NCBI GenBank assembly: GCA_021848825.1
Contig: JAJZTQ010000002.1
Location: 69,129 to 133,128, forward strand
DNA length: 64,000 nt
Direction: 5' to 3'
DNA from: Pseudomonadota bacterium
GTDB taxonomy: Bacteria; Pseudomonadota; Gammaproteobacteria; Burkholderiales; JABEVD01
This document shows positions 36,110 to 48,322 of the stretch, piece by piece (within the stretch, counting starts at the first letter, position 1; each line of letters begins with the position of its first letter). A model generated the notes under the pieces. That model did not search any database. It was not told where the DNA came from and worked only from the letters and a program-made list of their open reading frames with translations. The position numbers and the translations under genes are program-made.

Positions 36110-36811
36110 CTACCGGCTTTTGATGTTTTCCGCGGTCTGGCCGAAGAGGATCTTCTTCGAATTCTCGTCGACAGTGGGCGAAGGGTTGATCGAAGACGCG
36201 ATTTCGTAGGCCTTTTTGACAGCGGGGCGAGCCTTGACGGATTCGAACCACCGTTTGAGACTTGGAAAGTCTTCGAGATTCTGCCCCTGGCGATCGAAGG
36301 GGACGATCCAGGGATAGATGGCCATGTCGGCGATGGAATACTCCCCCGCGATGAATTCCCGGTCGGCCAGTCGCTTGTCGAGCACGCCGTAGAGGCGATT
36401 CGTTTCCTTCACGTAGCGGGCTATGGCGTAGGGAATCTTTTCGGGCGCATACTGGCTGAAATGATGGTTCTGGCCTGCCATGGGCCCCAGGCCGCCGACC
36501 TGCCAGAAAAGCCACTGCAGCGCATCGTATTTCGCCCTCGTCTCCGAAGGGAGGAACTTGCCTGTCTTTTCGGCGAGATAGAGGAGTATCGCGCCTGATT
36601 CGAATACCGGAATGGGTTCCTTGCCGTCGAGAGGGTCGTTGTCGACTATCGCAGGGATTTTGTTGTTGGGGGAAATCGCGAGGAAATGCCCGGAGAACTG
36701 TTCCCCCTTTCCTATGTTGACGGGGACTATCCTGTAAGGGATCCCCGCTTCTTCGAGAAAGACGGTGATCTTGTGGCCGTTCGGAGTCGTCCAGTAATAG
36801 AGGTCGATCAT
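36110..36811 (-). CDS. yfcG: Glutathione S-transferase family protein, YfcG type
   Basis: The protein has 233 residues. An N-terminal thioredoxin-like GST domain (MIDLYYWTTPNGHKITVFLEE, IVPVNIGKGEQF) is followed by an all-helical C-terminal domain. The motif TTPNGHK and the length match YfcG/YghU, which act as glutathione-dependent disulfide-bond oxidoreductases. ATG 36811 is chosen because AGGAAAGG lies upstream; a longer frame to 36838 is unsupported. Confidence 0.85.
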   Translation of the reverse strand: MIDLYYWTTPNGHKITVFLEEAGIPYRIVPVNIGKGEQFSGHFLAISPNNKIPAIVDNDPLDGKEPIPVFESGAILLYLAEKTGKFLPSETRAKYDALQWLFWQVGGLGPMAGQNHHFSQYAPEKIPYAIARYVKETNRLYGVLDKRLADREFIAGEYSIADMAIYPWIVPFDRQGQNLEDFPSLKRWFESVKARPAVKKAYEIASSINPSPTVDENSKKILFGQTAENIKSR

Positions 36812-36841
36812 TTTCGAATCCTTTCCTGATAGCAGCAAAGC

Positions 36842-38224
36842 CTATTCGGGGCTCCCGCCAAGCGCCTTCACCAGAAGAACGCTCGCGTTCATTCTTCTTC
36901 CATCGAGAAGCGCAAGCTGTTCTCTCGCCTGGAGGAGCTGCATGTTGGACAGGACCATGTCCTGATAGTTTGCCATCCCGCCCCTGTACCTGAATTCGGC
37001 CTGCTTCGCCGCTTTCGACGCCGATTCGACTGCAGCCTTTTGGGATGCGTTCTCGGATTCAAGCTGATCGAGGGAACTCAGGCTGTCTTCGACTTCCCTG
37101 TAGGCGTTGAGGACAATCTGCCTGTAATTGGCGACCGTTTCCTCGTAACGCGCTCTGGCTTCTTCGGTCAGGGCTTTCCTCAGTCCCGCATCGAATACGT
37201 TGACTGCCGCTCCCGCCCCTAGCGCCCACAATTCGCTCGGTGTGGCAAAGATGTTGCCCAACTGTCCGCTCTCGAATCCGCCCACTGCATTCAGCGTGAA
37301 ATTCGGGAAATAGGCCGCTCTCGCCACCCCTATTTCCGCGTTGGCTGCTTCCACCTGCCTCTCGGCGCTCGAGATGTCCGGCCTTCTTTCCAGTAGCCTG
37401 GAAGGCAGAGAGGCGATCGCCATGGGCGTCGATTCGGCATCTCCAGTCTCGACATGGAAACCGGATGCGGGTCTCCCGAGAAGCAGGGCGATGGCGTGTT
37501 CAAGCGTCTCTTCGTTCAGCGCGATTTCCCGCTCGGCGCTTTTCTCGTTCTGGAGCGAGATTTCCGCCTGATCTACATCCGCTTCAGGGGCACCCCCTCC
37601 TTCGAGCAGCGCTTTTTCCAGTTCCAGATATTCCCCTCCGCTTTTCACCAGCTCTTGCTGCAGTTGTTGCTGTTTTCTCAACGCCTTCAGGGAAAAATAA
37701 TCGGCTGCGAGTTCAGCCTGAAGCGTAAGCCTCAGCGCCATGAGATCCGCTTTCGCCGCTTCAAACTGGTTTCTGCTGTATGCGACCTGGTTCGAAATTC
37801 GACCGAACACGTCCGGCTCCCAGGAAACGTCGGCTGTCAGGAGGTTGTCGCTGTATCGGTAAGGGATTCCCCTGAAGTAATTCGCACGGCTTCTGGAAGT
37901 GTTGAATTTCTGGGAAGTGCCGCTCAAATCCATGGAAGGAAAAAGCATCGCTCGCTGCGCTTGCAGCGCGCTCTGGGCTTGCCGCAGCCTCTCAAGCGCT
38001 GCCTTCAGGTCCTGGTTTTCAGGGAGCGAATCTTCCAGGGCATCGAGCGTCCGATCGGAATAGATTTTCCACCATTCGCCTTTGGGAAGACCGTCGGCAG
38101 GAATGGCATGCGTGAAGGATGTTTTTCCGAATTGTTCGGGGACGGCGACAGCAGGCTTGTGGTACTCGGGGGCGAGCGAGCAGGCCGAGCAGAAAATCGC
38201 CAAAATGGGAAAAAGCCTTTTCAT
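36842..38224 (-). CDS. RND efflux outer-membrane lipoprotein, NodT family
   Basis: A 460-residue TolC-like channel protein with a lipoprotein signal (ILAIFCSAC, acylated cysteine at about residue 18). It has the two repeated coiled-coil/barrel halves of the NodT/OprM family (for example NAEIGVARAAYFPNFTLNAVGG). It is the last gene of a three-gene pump operon and overlaps the adaptor gene by 4 bases (ATGA). Confidence 0.93.
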   Translation of the reverse strand: MKRLFPILAIFCSACSLAPEYHKPAVAVPEQFGKTSFTHAIPADGLPKGEWWKIYSDRTLDALEDSLPENQDLKAALERLRQAQSALQAQRAMLFPSMDLSGTSQKFNTSRSRANYFRGIPYRYSDNLLTADVSWEPDVFGRISNQVAYSRNQFEAAKADLMALRLTLQAELAADYFSLKALRKQQQLQQELVKSGGEYLELEKALLEGGGAPEADVDQAEISLQNEKSAEREIALNEETLEHAIALLLGRPASGFHVETGDAESTPMAIASLPSRLLERRPDISSAERQVEAANAEIGVARAAYFPNFTLNAVGGFESGQLGNIFATPSELWALGAGAAVNVFDAGLRKALTEEARARYEETVANYRQIVLNAYREVEDSLSSLDQLESENASQKAAVESASKAAKQAEFRYRGGMANYQDMVLSNMQLLQAREQLALLDGRRMNASVLLVKALGGSPE

Positions 38225-39354
38225 TGGGCTGCCTTGAACTTCCTGACGGAAGCGATGGCGACTTCCTGATTTTCCATGATCGAATCAGGCGGATTGTCTA
38301 TCACGCTCGAATTGCCGTCGAGCCCGGAGAGGATTTCCATGGTCTTGCCGAAATCGCGTCCAGGCACGACCTTGAGAAGATGAACATGACCATTCAGCAC
38401 GGTCGCGACCTGCAGCCCTTCCCCCCTGAATATCAGGGACGTGATCGGTATCACGGTTCTGCCCGAAGACTTCGTCTTGAACGAGACATCGGCGTAATCC
38501 CCGGCTTTCAGGGAATGGTCGCGATTGTCGAAAAGGAGTTCGACGAGAACGGTCCTCGATTCAGGTGCGAGCGCCCCCGCATTCCTGATCACTTCCGCTT
38601 CGAATTTACGCCCCGGGTATTCTGGAACGCTGACTTCCGCCTTCATGCCGACCCTGACTTCATTGCTTTGCGCCTGGGGAACCTGGACATAAATCCTGAG
38701 CCTGCCGCTTTCAACCATGTGGAAGAGCTCGCGCCCTGAAGGCGCAGGCTGGATGAGGTCGCCTACATCGACATTCCTTGCGGATACCGTTCCCGAAAAG
38801 GGGGCTCTCACTTCCTCGAAGGAATTGAGCGCGAGAAGCTGCCTGAGGTGCGCTTCAGCGGAATCGAGAGCGGCTTTCCTGGCCTTTTCGGCCCCTTCCT
38901 TGTTTTCAAGATCCTGCTCCGAAACAGTCCTTGTCCTGACAAGAATCTTCCAGCGCGCCAGGGTGGATTTCGCAAGATCGTAGTTGGCTTTTGCCGTTGC
39001 AAGATCTGCTCTCGCCTGCTTCACTGCCGCATCGACTTCGGGCGTTTCTATTCTCGCGATCAGATCTCCCTTCTTCACCTCCGTCCCGATGTCCACCTCC
39101 CATTCCTTCAAGTAGCCGGGGCTCCTCGCATAGATCGCGGTATCCCTGTATCCCTGGATATCGCCGGGAAGGGCCAGGGAATGGGGCTTCGATTCGACCT
39201 GAGGGGAAAAGACGATGACCTGCTGAACGGAATCTTCCCTTGCCTGACGCTTCAAGTCATCGAGATGATGCTTCCTTTTCAGGATGCCTGCCGCTGCAAG
39301 CAGCATCATGACGAGCAATACAAGAAAGAATGTTTTTCCAGTCGACAGTTTCAT
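38221..39354 (-). CDS. RND efflux periplasmic adaptor (membrane fusion protein)
   Basis: A 377-residue HlyD/AcrA-like protein with an N-terminal anchor (residues 8-25), a lipoyl segment (SPGYLKEWEVDIGTEVKKGDLIARIETPE), an alpha hairpin and a second lipoyl half (APFSGTVSARNVDVGDLI). It joins the inner-membrane pump to the outer-membrane channel. Overlaps of 4 bases on both sides show tight coupling. Confidence 0.93.
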   Translation of the reverse strand: MKLSTGKTFFLVLLVMMLLAAAGILKRKHHLDDLKRQAREDSVQQVIVFSPQVESKPHSLALPGDIQGYRDTAIYARSPGYLKEWEVDIGTEVKKGDLIARIETPEVDAAVKQARADLATAKANYDLAKSTLARWKILVRTRTVSEQDLENKEGAEKARKAALDSAEAHLRQLLALNSFEEVRAPFSGTVSARNVDVGDLIQPAPSGRELFHMVESGRLRIYVQVPQAQSNEVRVGMKAEVSVPEYPGRKFEAEVIRNAGALAPESRTVLVELLFDNRDHSLKAGDYADVSFKTKSSGRTVIPITSLIFRGEGLQVATVLNGHVHLLKVVPGRDFGKTMEILSGLDGNSSVIDNPPDSIMENQEVAIASVRKFKAAQ

Positions 39355-42300
39355 AATGATTTCTCACTCGATGCTTGCTGCAGATTGCTTTGGCGGATCA
39401 TGGAAAATACCGCGGGAACGAAGAAGAGGGTGGCGATCGTGGCGAATATCAGACCGCCTATCACCGCCCTGCCCAGCGGCGCATTCTGTTCTCCGCCTTC
39501 GCCAAGCCCCAGGGCCATGGGAAGCATGCCTATGATCATGGCGAGCGCGGTCATCAGCACAGGCCTCAGGCGGGTGAAGCCGGCCGCAAGCGCAGCTTCG
39601 ACAGGATTGTCGCCCGCGACCATCCTTTCACGAGCGAAGCTCACGACCAGAATGCTGTTCGCCGTCGCAACGCCCATGCACATGATCGCCCCGGTGAGGG
39701 CAGGGACGCTGATCGTGGTGCCGGTCAGGAAGAGCATCCAGACTATCCCGGCGATGGCTGCAGGAAGCGCCGTGATGATGATGAAAGGATAGAGCCAGGA
39801 CTGGAAGTTGACCACGATCAGCAGATAGATCAGAACGACCGCTGCAAGAAGACCCCAGGCGAGACCTTTGAAGGCGTCCTTCATGGTTTCGACCTGCCCC
39901 CTCAGGGTGAGCGTGCTGCCCTTGGGAAGGGGGGGCAGCTTTGCGACGATCTGCTGCACGTCCTTGGCGATGCCGCCGATGTCCCTTCCGGAGGCGCTCG
40001 CGTAGATGTCGAAGACGGGCTTCACGTTGTAATGGGTGACCACAGCCGGTCCTGCGTCGCGATGGAAGCTCGCCAGATTGGAAAGGAGCTGGGGCGGCAT
40101 GCCGTTTCCGCTCGTGACAGGCATCGATCCAAGATCGTTGAGACCCTGCATGCGGTACTGGGGCGCCTGGGTGGCGATGCTGTACTGCACGCCTGTCCTG
40201 GGATCGACCCAGAATGTCGGATTGGTCTGGAAGCTGCCCGAAAGGGTGATCAGCAGATTCCTTGCGACATCGTTTTCGGTGAGTCCGAGGAGGCCCGCCC
40301 TCGTCCTGTCGACGTCGACGTCAATTTCCGGATAGTCATATTGCTGCTGGATACGCTGGTCCACGAGTCCTGGAACCTTGCCCAGGGATTGAAGCAGCCT
40401 GTCCGCATAGAGATGATTCGCCTTGGCGTTGAACCCGGCTATCTGGATGTCGACTGGGGAAGGCAGGCCGAAATTGAGGATCTGGCTGACGATGTCGGCA
40501 GGAAGGAAGGAGAACTGCGCATCCGGAAATTGTCTTCTCAGCTTCTGCCGCAATTCCCCGATGTAATTTCCGGTGGGTTGATGGCCGGGCTTCAATGAAA
40601 TCAGGATGTCTGCATCCCCCGGACCGATAGGCGCGGAAGTGCTGTAGGAGAGATTGATGCCGCTGTAGGGAAGCCCGATGTTGTCCACCATGCTTTCCAG
40701 TTCGCGCTCCGGGATGACCTGCCTGACCGCTTGTTCGACATGGTCGCAGAGGACGGCGGTCTGCTCTATCCGCATCCCTGTCCTCGCCCTGAGGTGGAGC
40801 TTGATCTGCCCCGCATCGACCGAAGGGAAGAAATCCGAGCCGATGAAGGGATAGAGGCAGAAACTCAGGATGACGAGAAGGAGGAATCCTGCAACGAACT
40901 TTCCGGGCGCCTGCAATACCGTGACGAGCGCCTTCTGGTAGCGGTTTCTGAGATTTTCGAAGCCTGCTTCGAAAAAATGACTGATTCTGCCGAAAAGGGA
41001 GGAGGGGGAAGCCATTTCCTCTTCGTGGCGCTTGAGCCAGTACATCGCGAGCGTAGGCACGAGCGTTCTCGAAAGGAGATAGGAGGCGAGCATGGCGAAG
41101 ACGACTGCTTCAGCCATGGGGACGAAAAGATAGCGGGCAACCCCGCCCAGAAGAAACATCGGCGCGAAAACGATGCAGATGCAGAGGGTCGAGACGAGGG
41201 CGGGAATGGCGATCTGTTGAGCGCCGTCGATTATCGCGTCATGCACGCTCTTGCCGTGCTCGAGATGCCAGTTGATGTTTTCTATGGTCACCGTGGCGTC
41301 GTCGACCAGTATCCCGACAGCCAGGGCGAGTCCGCCTAACGTCATGATGTTGATGGTCTCCCCCAGCAATGAAAGGCAGATTATCGAGGCGAGAACCGAG
41401 AGCGGAATGGAAATGGCGATGATGAAGGTGCTTCGCCAGCTCCCCAGGAAGAGCAGGATCATGACCGCGGTCAATGCTGCGGCGATCGCGCCTTCCCTGA
41501 CCACGCCTGAAACGGCCGCCCTGACGAATATCGACTGGTCGGCGAGCAGGGAAATGCGGAGGTCGTCAGGCAATCCCGCCTTGACGTCAGGCATCATCTT
41601 CTTGATGCTGTCGACGATGTTGAGGGTGGATGCGCTTCCCGTCTTCAGGACGCTCATCAGCACAGCCCTGTGCCCTTCCATCCTGACCATGTTTGTCTGG
41701 GGAGGATAGCCGTCACGCACATGCGCAACATCCCTCACGTAGATCACTGTTCCGTTGACGCGCTTTACCGGGATGTTGTCGAGATCCGCGATCTTCTTCG
41801 GGCTCGCATTGAGCTTGATGTAGTATTCGAGGTCGCTGATCTTCTGCGTGCCTGCCGGGATGATCAGGTTCTGGTTCGAGATAGCCTGCATCACGTCGAG
41901 AGCCGATATGCCCTTCGCCCGCAAAGCAGCAGGATCGATGTCCACCTGGACCTGCCTCTGCTTTCCGCCATAAGGCCATGGCAGCGACACCCCCGCAATG
42001 GTCGAGAGCTGGGTCCTGATGAAGTTGTTGCCGAGATCGAATAGCTGCGCTTCCGAAAGCTTCTGGCTCGATAGCGCGATCTGCAATACGGGAACGCTAG
42101 AAGCATTGTAGGCGAGTATGAATGGGGGCGTCGTTCCTCCGGGCATCTGCCTCAGCATGGTCTGGGAAATGGAGGTGATCTGTGCGACTGCAAGGTCCTC
42201 GTTGACATGGGGCTGGAAGAAATACTTGACGACGGCGATGCCGTTCAATGAATTCGATTCGGTATGCTCGATGTCGTTGACAGTCGTCGTTGCGACGCGC

Positions 42301-42503
42301 TCGGTGAAGGAGACGATCCTGTTCGCCATGTCTTCGGGCTGGAGCCCGACATAGTTCCAGACCACTGCGACGACAGGAATCCTGATGGCAGGGAAGATGT
42401 CTGTCGCCGTGGTGAAAAGCGAATAGAGGCCCATCAGCACGATGAAGAGTGCCATCACGATGAAGGTATAGGGCCGCCTCAGGGCGATCTTAACAATCCA
42501 CAC
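39351..42503 (-). CDS. RND-family efflux pump, inner-membrane transporter
   Basis: A 1050-residue AcrB/MexF-class transporter with 12 predicted helices and two large periplasmic loops. The proton-relay aspartates are in GILVDDATVTIENI. Family blocks GGTTPPFILAYNASSVPVLQ and MTALAMIIGMLPMALGLGEG are present, typical of HAE/HME-like pumps of the acriflavin group. Substrate cannot be told. No repressor gene is adjacent. The start is GTG 42503 with a GGAG ribosome site 6 bases before. Confidence 0.93.
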   Translation of the reverse strand: MWIVKIALRRPYTFIVMALFIVLMGLYSLFTTATDIFPAIRIPVVAVVWNYVGLQPEDMANRIVSFTERVATTTVNDIEHTESNSLNGIAVVKYFFQPHVNEDLAVAQITSISQTMLRQMPGGTTPPFILAYNASSVPVLQIALSSQKLSEAQLFDLGNNFIRTQLSTIAGVSLPWPYGGKQRQVQVDIDPAALRAKGISALDVMQAISNQNLIIPAGTQKISDLEYYIKLNASPKKIADLDNIPVKRVNGTVIYVRDVAHVRDGYPPQTNMVRMEGHRAVLMSVLKTGSASTLNIVDSIKKMMPDVKAGLPDDLRISLLADQSIFVRAAVSGVVREGAIAAALTAVMILLFLGSWRSTFIIAISIPLSVLASIICLSLLGETINIMTLGGLALAVGILVDDATVTIENINWHLEHGKSVHDAIIDGAQQIAIPALVSTLCICIVFAPMFLLGGVARYLFVPMAEAVVFAMLASYLLSRTLVPTLAMYWLKRHEEEMASPSSLFGRISHFFEAGFENLRNRYQKALVTVLQAPGKFVAGFLLLVILSFCLYPFIGSDFFPSVDAGQIKLHLRARTGMRIEQTAVLCDHVEQAVRQVIPERELESMVDNIGLPYSGINLSYSTSAPIGPGDADILISLKPGHQPTGNYIGELRQKLRRQFPDAQFSFLPADIVSQILNFGLPSPVDIQIAGFNAKANHLYADRLLQSLGKVPGLVDQRIQQQYDYPEIDVDVDRTRAGLLGLTENDVARNLLITLSGSFQTNPTFWVDPRTGVQYSIATQAPQYRMQGLNDLGSMPVTSGNGMPPQLLSNLASFHRDAGPAVVTHYNVKPVFDIYASASGRDIGGIAKDVQQIVAKLPPLPKGSTLTLRGQVETMKDAFKGLAWGLLAAVVLIYLLIVVNFQSWLYPFIIITALPAAIAGIVWMLFLTGTTISVPALTGAIMCMGVATANSILVVSFARERMVAGDNPVEAALAAGFTRLRPVLMTALAMIIGMLPMALGLGEGGEQNAPLGRAVIGGLIFATIATLFFVPAVFSMIRQSNLQQASSEKSL

Positions 42504-42524
42504 GCTTGCTCCAGGAATGGGGGG

Positions 42525-42573
42525 TTGCCGGGATTCTAGGGTGCTTCACCATGCCGGGCAACAGAGATTTTTT
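42525..42573. other. Hairpin in the leader of the efflux operon
   Basis: GTTGCC and GGCAAC form a 6-bp stem, with two more pairs after one mismatch, around about 21 bases. On the plus strand a run of seven T residues (42567-42573) follows. No plus-strand gene ends here, so it may act as a leader structure or block antisense transcription into the pump operon. Confidence 0.35.
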
Positions 42574-42691
42574 TCACCGTCATTCAAGAAAAACTAACGA
42601 TGCGAGACCTGAGACCGGCGAAAAAGCATCATGCTAGCAGGACGAGGATCGTCGAGCAAGGCGTTACCTTTTTATTACAATAGGTTACAAA

Positions 42692-44620
42692 TCAGATATC
42701 GGCTTCGGCCTCGTTGCCGTGCTCTTCTATCCAGGAACGCCTTGCTGCCGATTCATGCTTCGACATCAGCATGTTCATCGTCGAATTCGTGTCTTCGTCG
42801 CCCAGCGAAATTTTCAGAAGGCGCCGGGTGTCGGGATTCATTGTGGTATCCCAGAGCTGCTCCGGGCTCATCTCTCCCAGCCCCTTGAATCTCGATATGC
42901 TCCAGTTCCTGATCCCTTCCTTGGAAAGCCTGTCTTCTATCGCCGAAAGTTCCGCTTCGTCGAGCGCGTAAAATTTTCTCGGCGGCTTCGATTTTCCCTG
43001 TCCCTGGGTGTCTATCCTGAAAAGGGGAGGCTGCGCAACATAGACATGACCCTTTTCGATGAGCTTGGGGAAATGCCTGTAGAAAAGGGTGAGAAGGAGA
43101 ACCTGGATATGCGCGCCGTCGACATCTGCATCGGCCATGATGCAGATCTTGTCGTATCTCAGGGCCGAGAGGTCCTCTTCCTGCGGATCGACCCCGATCG
43201 CGACAGCGATGTCGTGGATCTCGTTGTTGGCGAAAAGGCGGGACGCTTCCTGCTCCCAGGTGTTCAATACCTTTCCCCTGAGCGGCAATATCGCCTGGAA
43301 TTCCTTGCTTCTTCCCATCTTCGCGGACCCTCCTGCGGAATCGCCTTCGACCAGGAAAAGTTCCGTACGGGAAGCATCCTTCGATTCGCAGTCGGTGAGC
43401 TTTCCAGGCAATACGGCAACGCCAGAACCCTTCTTCTTCTCGACTTTCTTCGCCGATTTCAGCCTGTTCTGGGCCTGGCGGATTGCGAGTTCGGCGAGCT
43501 TCCTGCCGTATTCGACATGCTCGTTGAGCCACAGCTCGAGGGGATCGGAAATCATCGAAGAGACGAGCTTCACGGCTTCACGGGACGAAAGCCTTTCCTT
43601 GGTCTGTCCCTGGAACTGAGGATCGAGCAGCTTGGCGGAAAGAACGAAGCTTGCGCGGCTGAAAAGGTCTTCCGATATCAGCTTCACTCCCTTGGGCAGG
43701 AGACTGTGGTGATCGACGAAATTCCTGACAGCCTGGAACACGCCTTCCCTGAGTCCCGATTCGTGCGTTCCTCCAGCAGGGGTCGGGATCAGGTTGACAT
43801 AGGATTCACGGGAGATCTGGCCTTCCTCGCTCCAGGCGATCACCCAGGAAGCGCCTTCGCCTTCGGAGAAATCGGACGATTTTCCCGAAACCTTTTCTCC
43901 TTCGAAGAATGGGATGAGGGTTTCGACATCTTCCAGCATCTCGGCGAGATAGCCCCTCAATCCTTCAGGATATTTCCAGCTTTTTTTCTCCCCGGTCTTT
44001 TCTATCGTGAGGGACACGCTGACATTCGGAAGGAGCACCGCCTTGGATCTCAGCAGCCGCTCCAGGTCGTTCAAAGGGATGACGGGGGAATCGAAATAGA
44101 CAGGATTCGGCACGACATGGAGCGTCGTCCCCGTTTTCCTGCCTGCGCTTCCCTTTTTTTCGAGGGGTTCGGAGACCTCCCCGTTCTCGAAGGCGATATG
44201 ATGGATTCCGCCTTCCCTCATCACGGTGACATCTAGCCGTGATGACAGCGCATTCGTGACGGAGACGCCGACGCCATGGAGCCCTCCGGAGAAGCTGTAG
44301 GCGCCCCCCGACTTCTTCTCGAATTTCCCCCCTGCATGGAGTCTCGTGAAGACGATCTCCACGGTGGGCACCCCTTCCTCGGGATGGATCCCCACCGGGA
44401 TTCCGCGGCCATTGTCGGAAATGGTGACGGAATTGTCCGGATGCAGTACCACTTCTATCCTGTCTGCAAATCCGGCCAGCGCCTCGTCGGACGCGTTGTC
44501 TATCGCCTCCTGCACGATATGGCATGGATTTTCCGTCCTGGTATACATGCCTGGACGCTGCCTGACCGGCTCCAGCCCTTTCAGGACCTTGATGGAGGCT
44601 TCGCTGTATTTTTCGGCCAT
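42692..44620 (-). CDS. parE: DNA topoisomerase IV subunit B
   Basis: A 642-residue GHKL ATPase subunit. ATP-binding motifs EAIDNASDEALAG, SDNGRGIPV and GGLHGVGVSVTNALS are followed by a Toprim domain (LFLVEGDSAGGSAKMGR, MADADVDGAHI). It is ParE rather than GyrB because it has no long insertion and starts at residue-level match MAEKYSEASIKVLKGLEPVRQRPGMY. It follows prfC by 11 bases on the same strand, with ribosome site AAGGAA. Confidence 0.95.
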   Translation of the reverse strand: MAEKYSEASIKVLKGLEPVRQRPGMYTRTENPCHIVQEAIDNASDEALAGFADRIEVVLHPDNSVTISDNGRGIPVGIHPEEGVPTVEIVFTRLHAGGKFEKKSGGAYSFSGGLHGVGVSVTNALSSRLDVTVMREGGIHHIAFENGEVSEPLEKKGSAGRKTGTTLHVVPNPVYFDSPVIPLNDLERLLRSKAVLLPNVSVSLTIEKTGEKKSWKYPEGLRGYLAEMLEDVETLIPFFEGEKVSGKSSDFSEGEGASWVIAWSEEGQISRESYVNLIPTPAGGTHESGLREGVFQAVRNFVDHHSLLPKGVKLISEDLFSRASFVLSAKLLDPQFQGQTKERLSSREAVKLVSSMISDPLELWLNEHVEYGRKLAELAIRQAQNRLKSAKKVEKKKGSGVAVLPGKLTDCESKDASRTELFLVEGDSAGGSAKMGRSKEFQAILPLRGKVLNTWEQEASRLFANNEIHDIAVAIGVDPQEEDLSALRYDKICIMADADVDGAHIQVLLLTLFYRHFPKLIEKGHVYVAQPPLFRIDTQGQGKSKPPRKFYALDEAELSAIEDRLSKEGIRNWSISRFKGLGEMSPEQLWDTTMNPDTRRLLKISLGDEDTNSTMNMLMSKHESAARRSWIEEHGNEAEADI

Positions 44621-44631
44621 GGATTTCCTTT

Positions 44632-46242
44632 TCAGCCCAGTTTCGATGCGTGCTCCCTCGTCGCATGGAACTCGATGTCGGGCCAGCGCTCCTGGATGAG
44701 CTCGAGATTCACCCGGGAGCTCGCGAAATAGGCAAGGCTTCCTCCCGCGTCTATCGCGACGAGATTGGCGAGCGCCTTCTCGAATTCCTCCAGCTTCTTC
44801 GGGCTTCTGGACGTCACCCATCTTGCGCAGTGGATGGAGACGGGTTCGAACACCGCATCCACCCCGTATTCGGATTCGAGCCTGTGCGCCACGACCTCGA
44901 ATTGAAGCACGCCGACCGCCCCAAGCACAAGATCCCCGCCTGCCACGGGCTTGAACACCTGGACTGCGCCTTCTTCGCCAAGCTGCTGCAAGCCCTTGTG
45001 AAGCTGCTTGATCTTGAGCGGATTCCTGATTCTGGCCACCCTGAATAGCTCGGGTGCGAAATAGGGAATGCCGGTGAACTGGAGCATTTCCCCTTCGCTG
45101 AAGCTGTCGCCGATCTGCACGTTTCCATGGTTGTGAAGCCCTATGATGTCCCCTGCATAGGCTTCCTCGACCTGTTCCCGCTGATGCGCCATGAAGGTGA
45201 TGACATTCGTCACCTTGAGGTCGCGGTTCAATCTCAGATGCTTGATCTTCATGCCCCGCTCGAACCTGCCCGAGCATACCCTCAAGAAGGCGATCCTGTC
45301 CCTGTGCATCGGATCCATGTTGGCCTGGATCTTGAAGACGAACCCGGAAAAGGGTTTGTCGAATGGGGAAACCATTCTTGCGCCGCCGTCCCTGGGCAGG
45401 GGAGAAGGCGCCCAGTCGACCAGCGCATTCAGTATTTCCCTCACGCCGAAGTTGTTGATCGCAGAACCGAAGAACACGGGGGTCTGCTTTCCCTCCAGGA
45501 ATTCGCCCATGTCGAAGGGCTGGGATGCGCCCCTGACCAGATCGACTTCCATCCTGAGCTGGGAAATTTCCAGCGGGAAAAGGGCATCGAGCTTGGGATT
45601 GTCTATGCCCTTTATCGTTTCGAAAGACTGCTTCGCATCTTCCCTGCCCGCCTCGAAGAGCAGGATCTCGTCCTTCATCAGGTGATAGACGCCTCTGAAT
45701 GTCTTTCCCATGCCTATCGGCCAAGTGACGGGGGCGCACTGGATCTTGAGAACGGATTCGACTTCGTCGAGGAGCGACAACGGATCCCTTGCCTCCCTGT
45801 CCATCTTGTTCATGAAAGTGAGAATCGGCGTGTTCCTCATCCTGCAGACGTTGAGGAGCTTGATGGTCTGCTCTTCCACGCCTTTCGCCGCATCGATCAC
45901 CATCAGGGCCGAATCGACTGCGGTGAGGACCCGGTAGGTGTCTTCGGAAAAGTCTTCGTGGCCCGGCGTGTCCAGCAGGTTGAAGACATGGTCTCTGTAA
46001 TCGAACTGCATGACGGAACTCGCAACCGATATGCCGCGCTGCTTTTCGATGTCCATCCAGTCGGAAGTGGCATGCCTTCCGCTCTTTCTCCCCTTGACCG
46101 TCCCGGCGAGCTGGATCGCGCCTGAAAAAAGCAGGAGTTTTTCGGTGAGCGTCGTCTTTCCAGCGTCAGGGTGGGAAATGATGGCGAAGGTTCGCCTTTT
46201 TCCGACCTCGCTTTCGATTGACTGTTGAAGTTCTGTCGCCAT
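44632..46242 (-). CDS. prfC: Peptide chain release factor 3
   Basis: A 536-residue translational GTPase that recycles RF1/RF2. G1 is [19 protein letters not shown]3 is [16 protein letters not shown], and G4 is MNKMD. The RF3-specific segment [22 protein letters not shown] is present. Length matches the family. The pairing prfC-parE appears to be a single transcript. Confidence 0.96.
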   Translation of the reverse strand: MATELQQSIESEVGKRRTFAIISHPDAGKTTLTEKLLLFSGAIQLAGTVKGRKSGRHATSDWMDIEKQRGISVASSVMQFDYRDHVFNLLDTPGHEDFSEDTYRVLTAVDSALMVIDAAKGVEEQTIKLLNVCRMRNTPILTFMNKMDREARDPLSLLDEVESVLKIQCAPVTWPIGMGKTFRGVYHLMKDEILLFEAGREDAKQSFETIKGIDNPKLDALFPLEISQLRMEVDLVRGASQPFDMGEFLEGKQTPVFFGSAINNFGVREILNALVDWAPSPLPRDGGARMVSPFDKPFSGFVFKIQANMDPMHRDRIAFLRVCSGRFERGMKIKHLRLNRDLKVTNVITFMAHQREQVEEAYAGDIIGLHNHGNVQIGDSFSEGEMLQFTGIPYFAPELFRVARIRNPLKIKQLHKGLQQLGEEGAVQVFKPVAGGDLVLGAVGVLQFEVVAHRLESEYGVDAVFEPVSIHCARWVTSRSPKKLEEFEKALANLVAIDAGGSLAYFASSRVNLELIQERWPDIEFHATREHASKLG

Positions 46243-46331
46243 TTGAGGTATTCCGGGAAACGCGATAGTCTAATCAAAATCGAAAAGGAAGTCTCTACCA
46301 ATCGAATCCGTTGCAATGCTATGATTCGCTG

Positions 46332-48295
<1,964 letters not shown>

Positions 48296-48322
48296 GGCGG
48301 CGCGAAAATAGCGTCAACACCC

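Noticed and set aside
42692-45739. A continuous minus-strand frame of about 1015 codons joining parE with DNA upstream
   Set aside because: The part above 44620 is an antisense-free shadow frame inside prfC with no family resemblance. parE starts at ATG 44620 with its own ribosome site.
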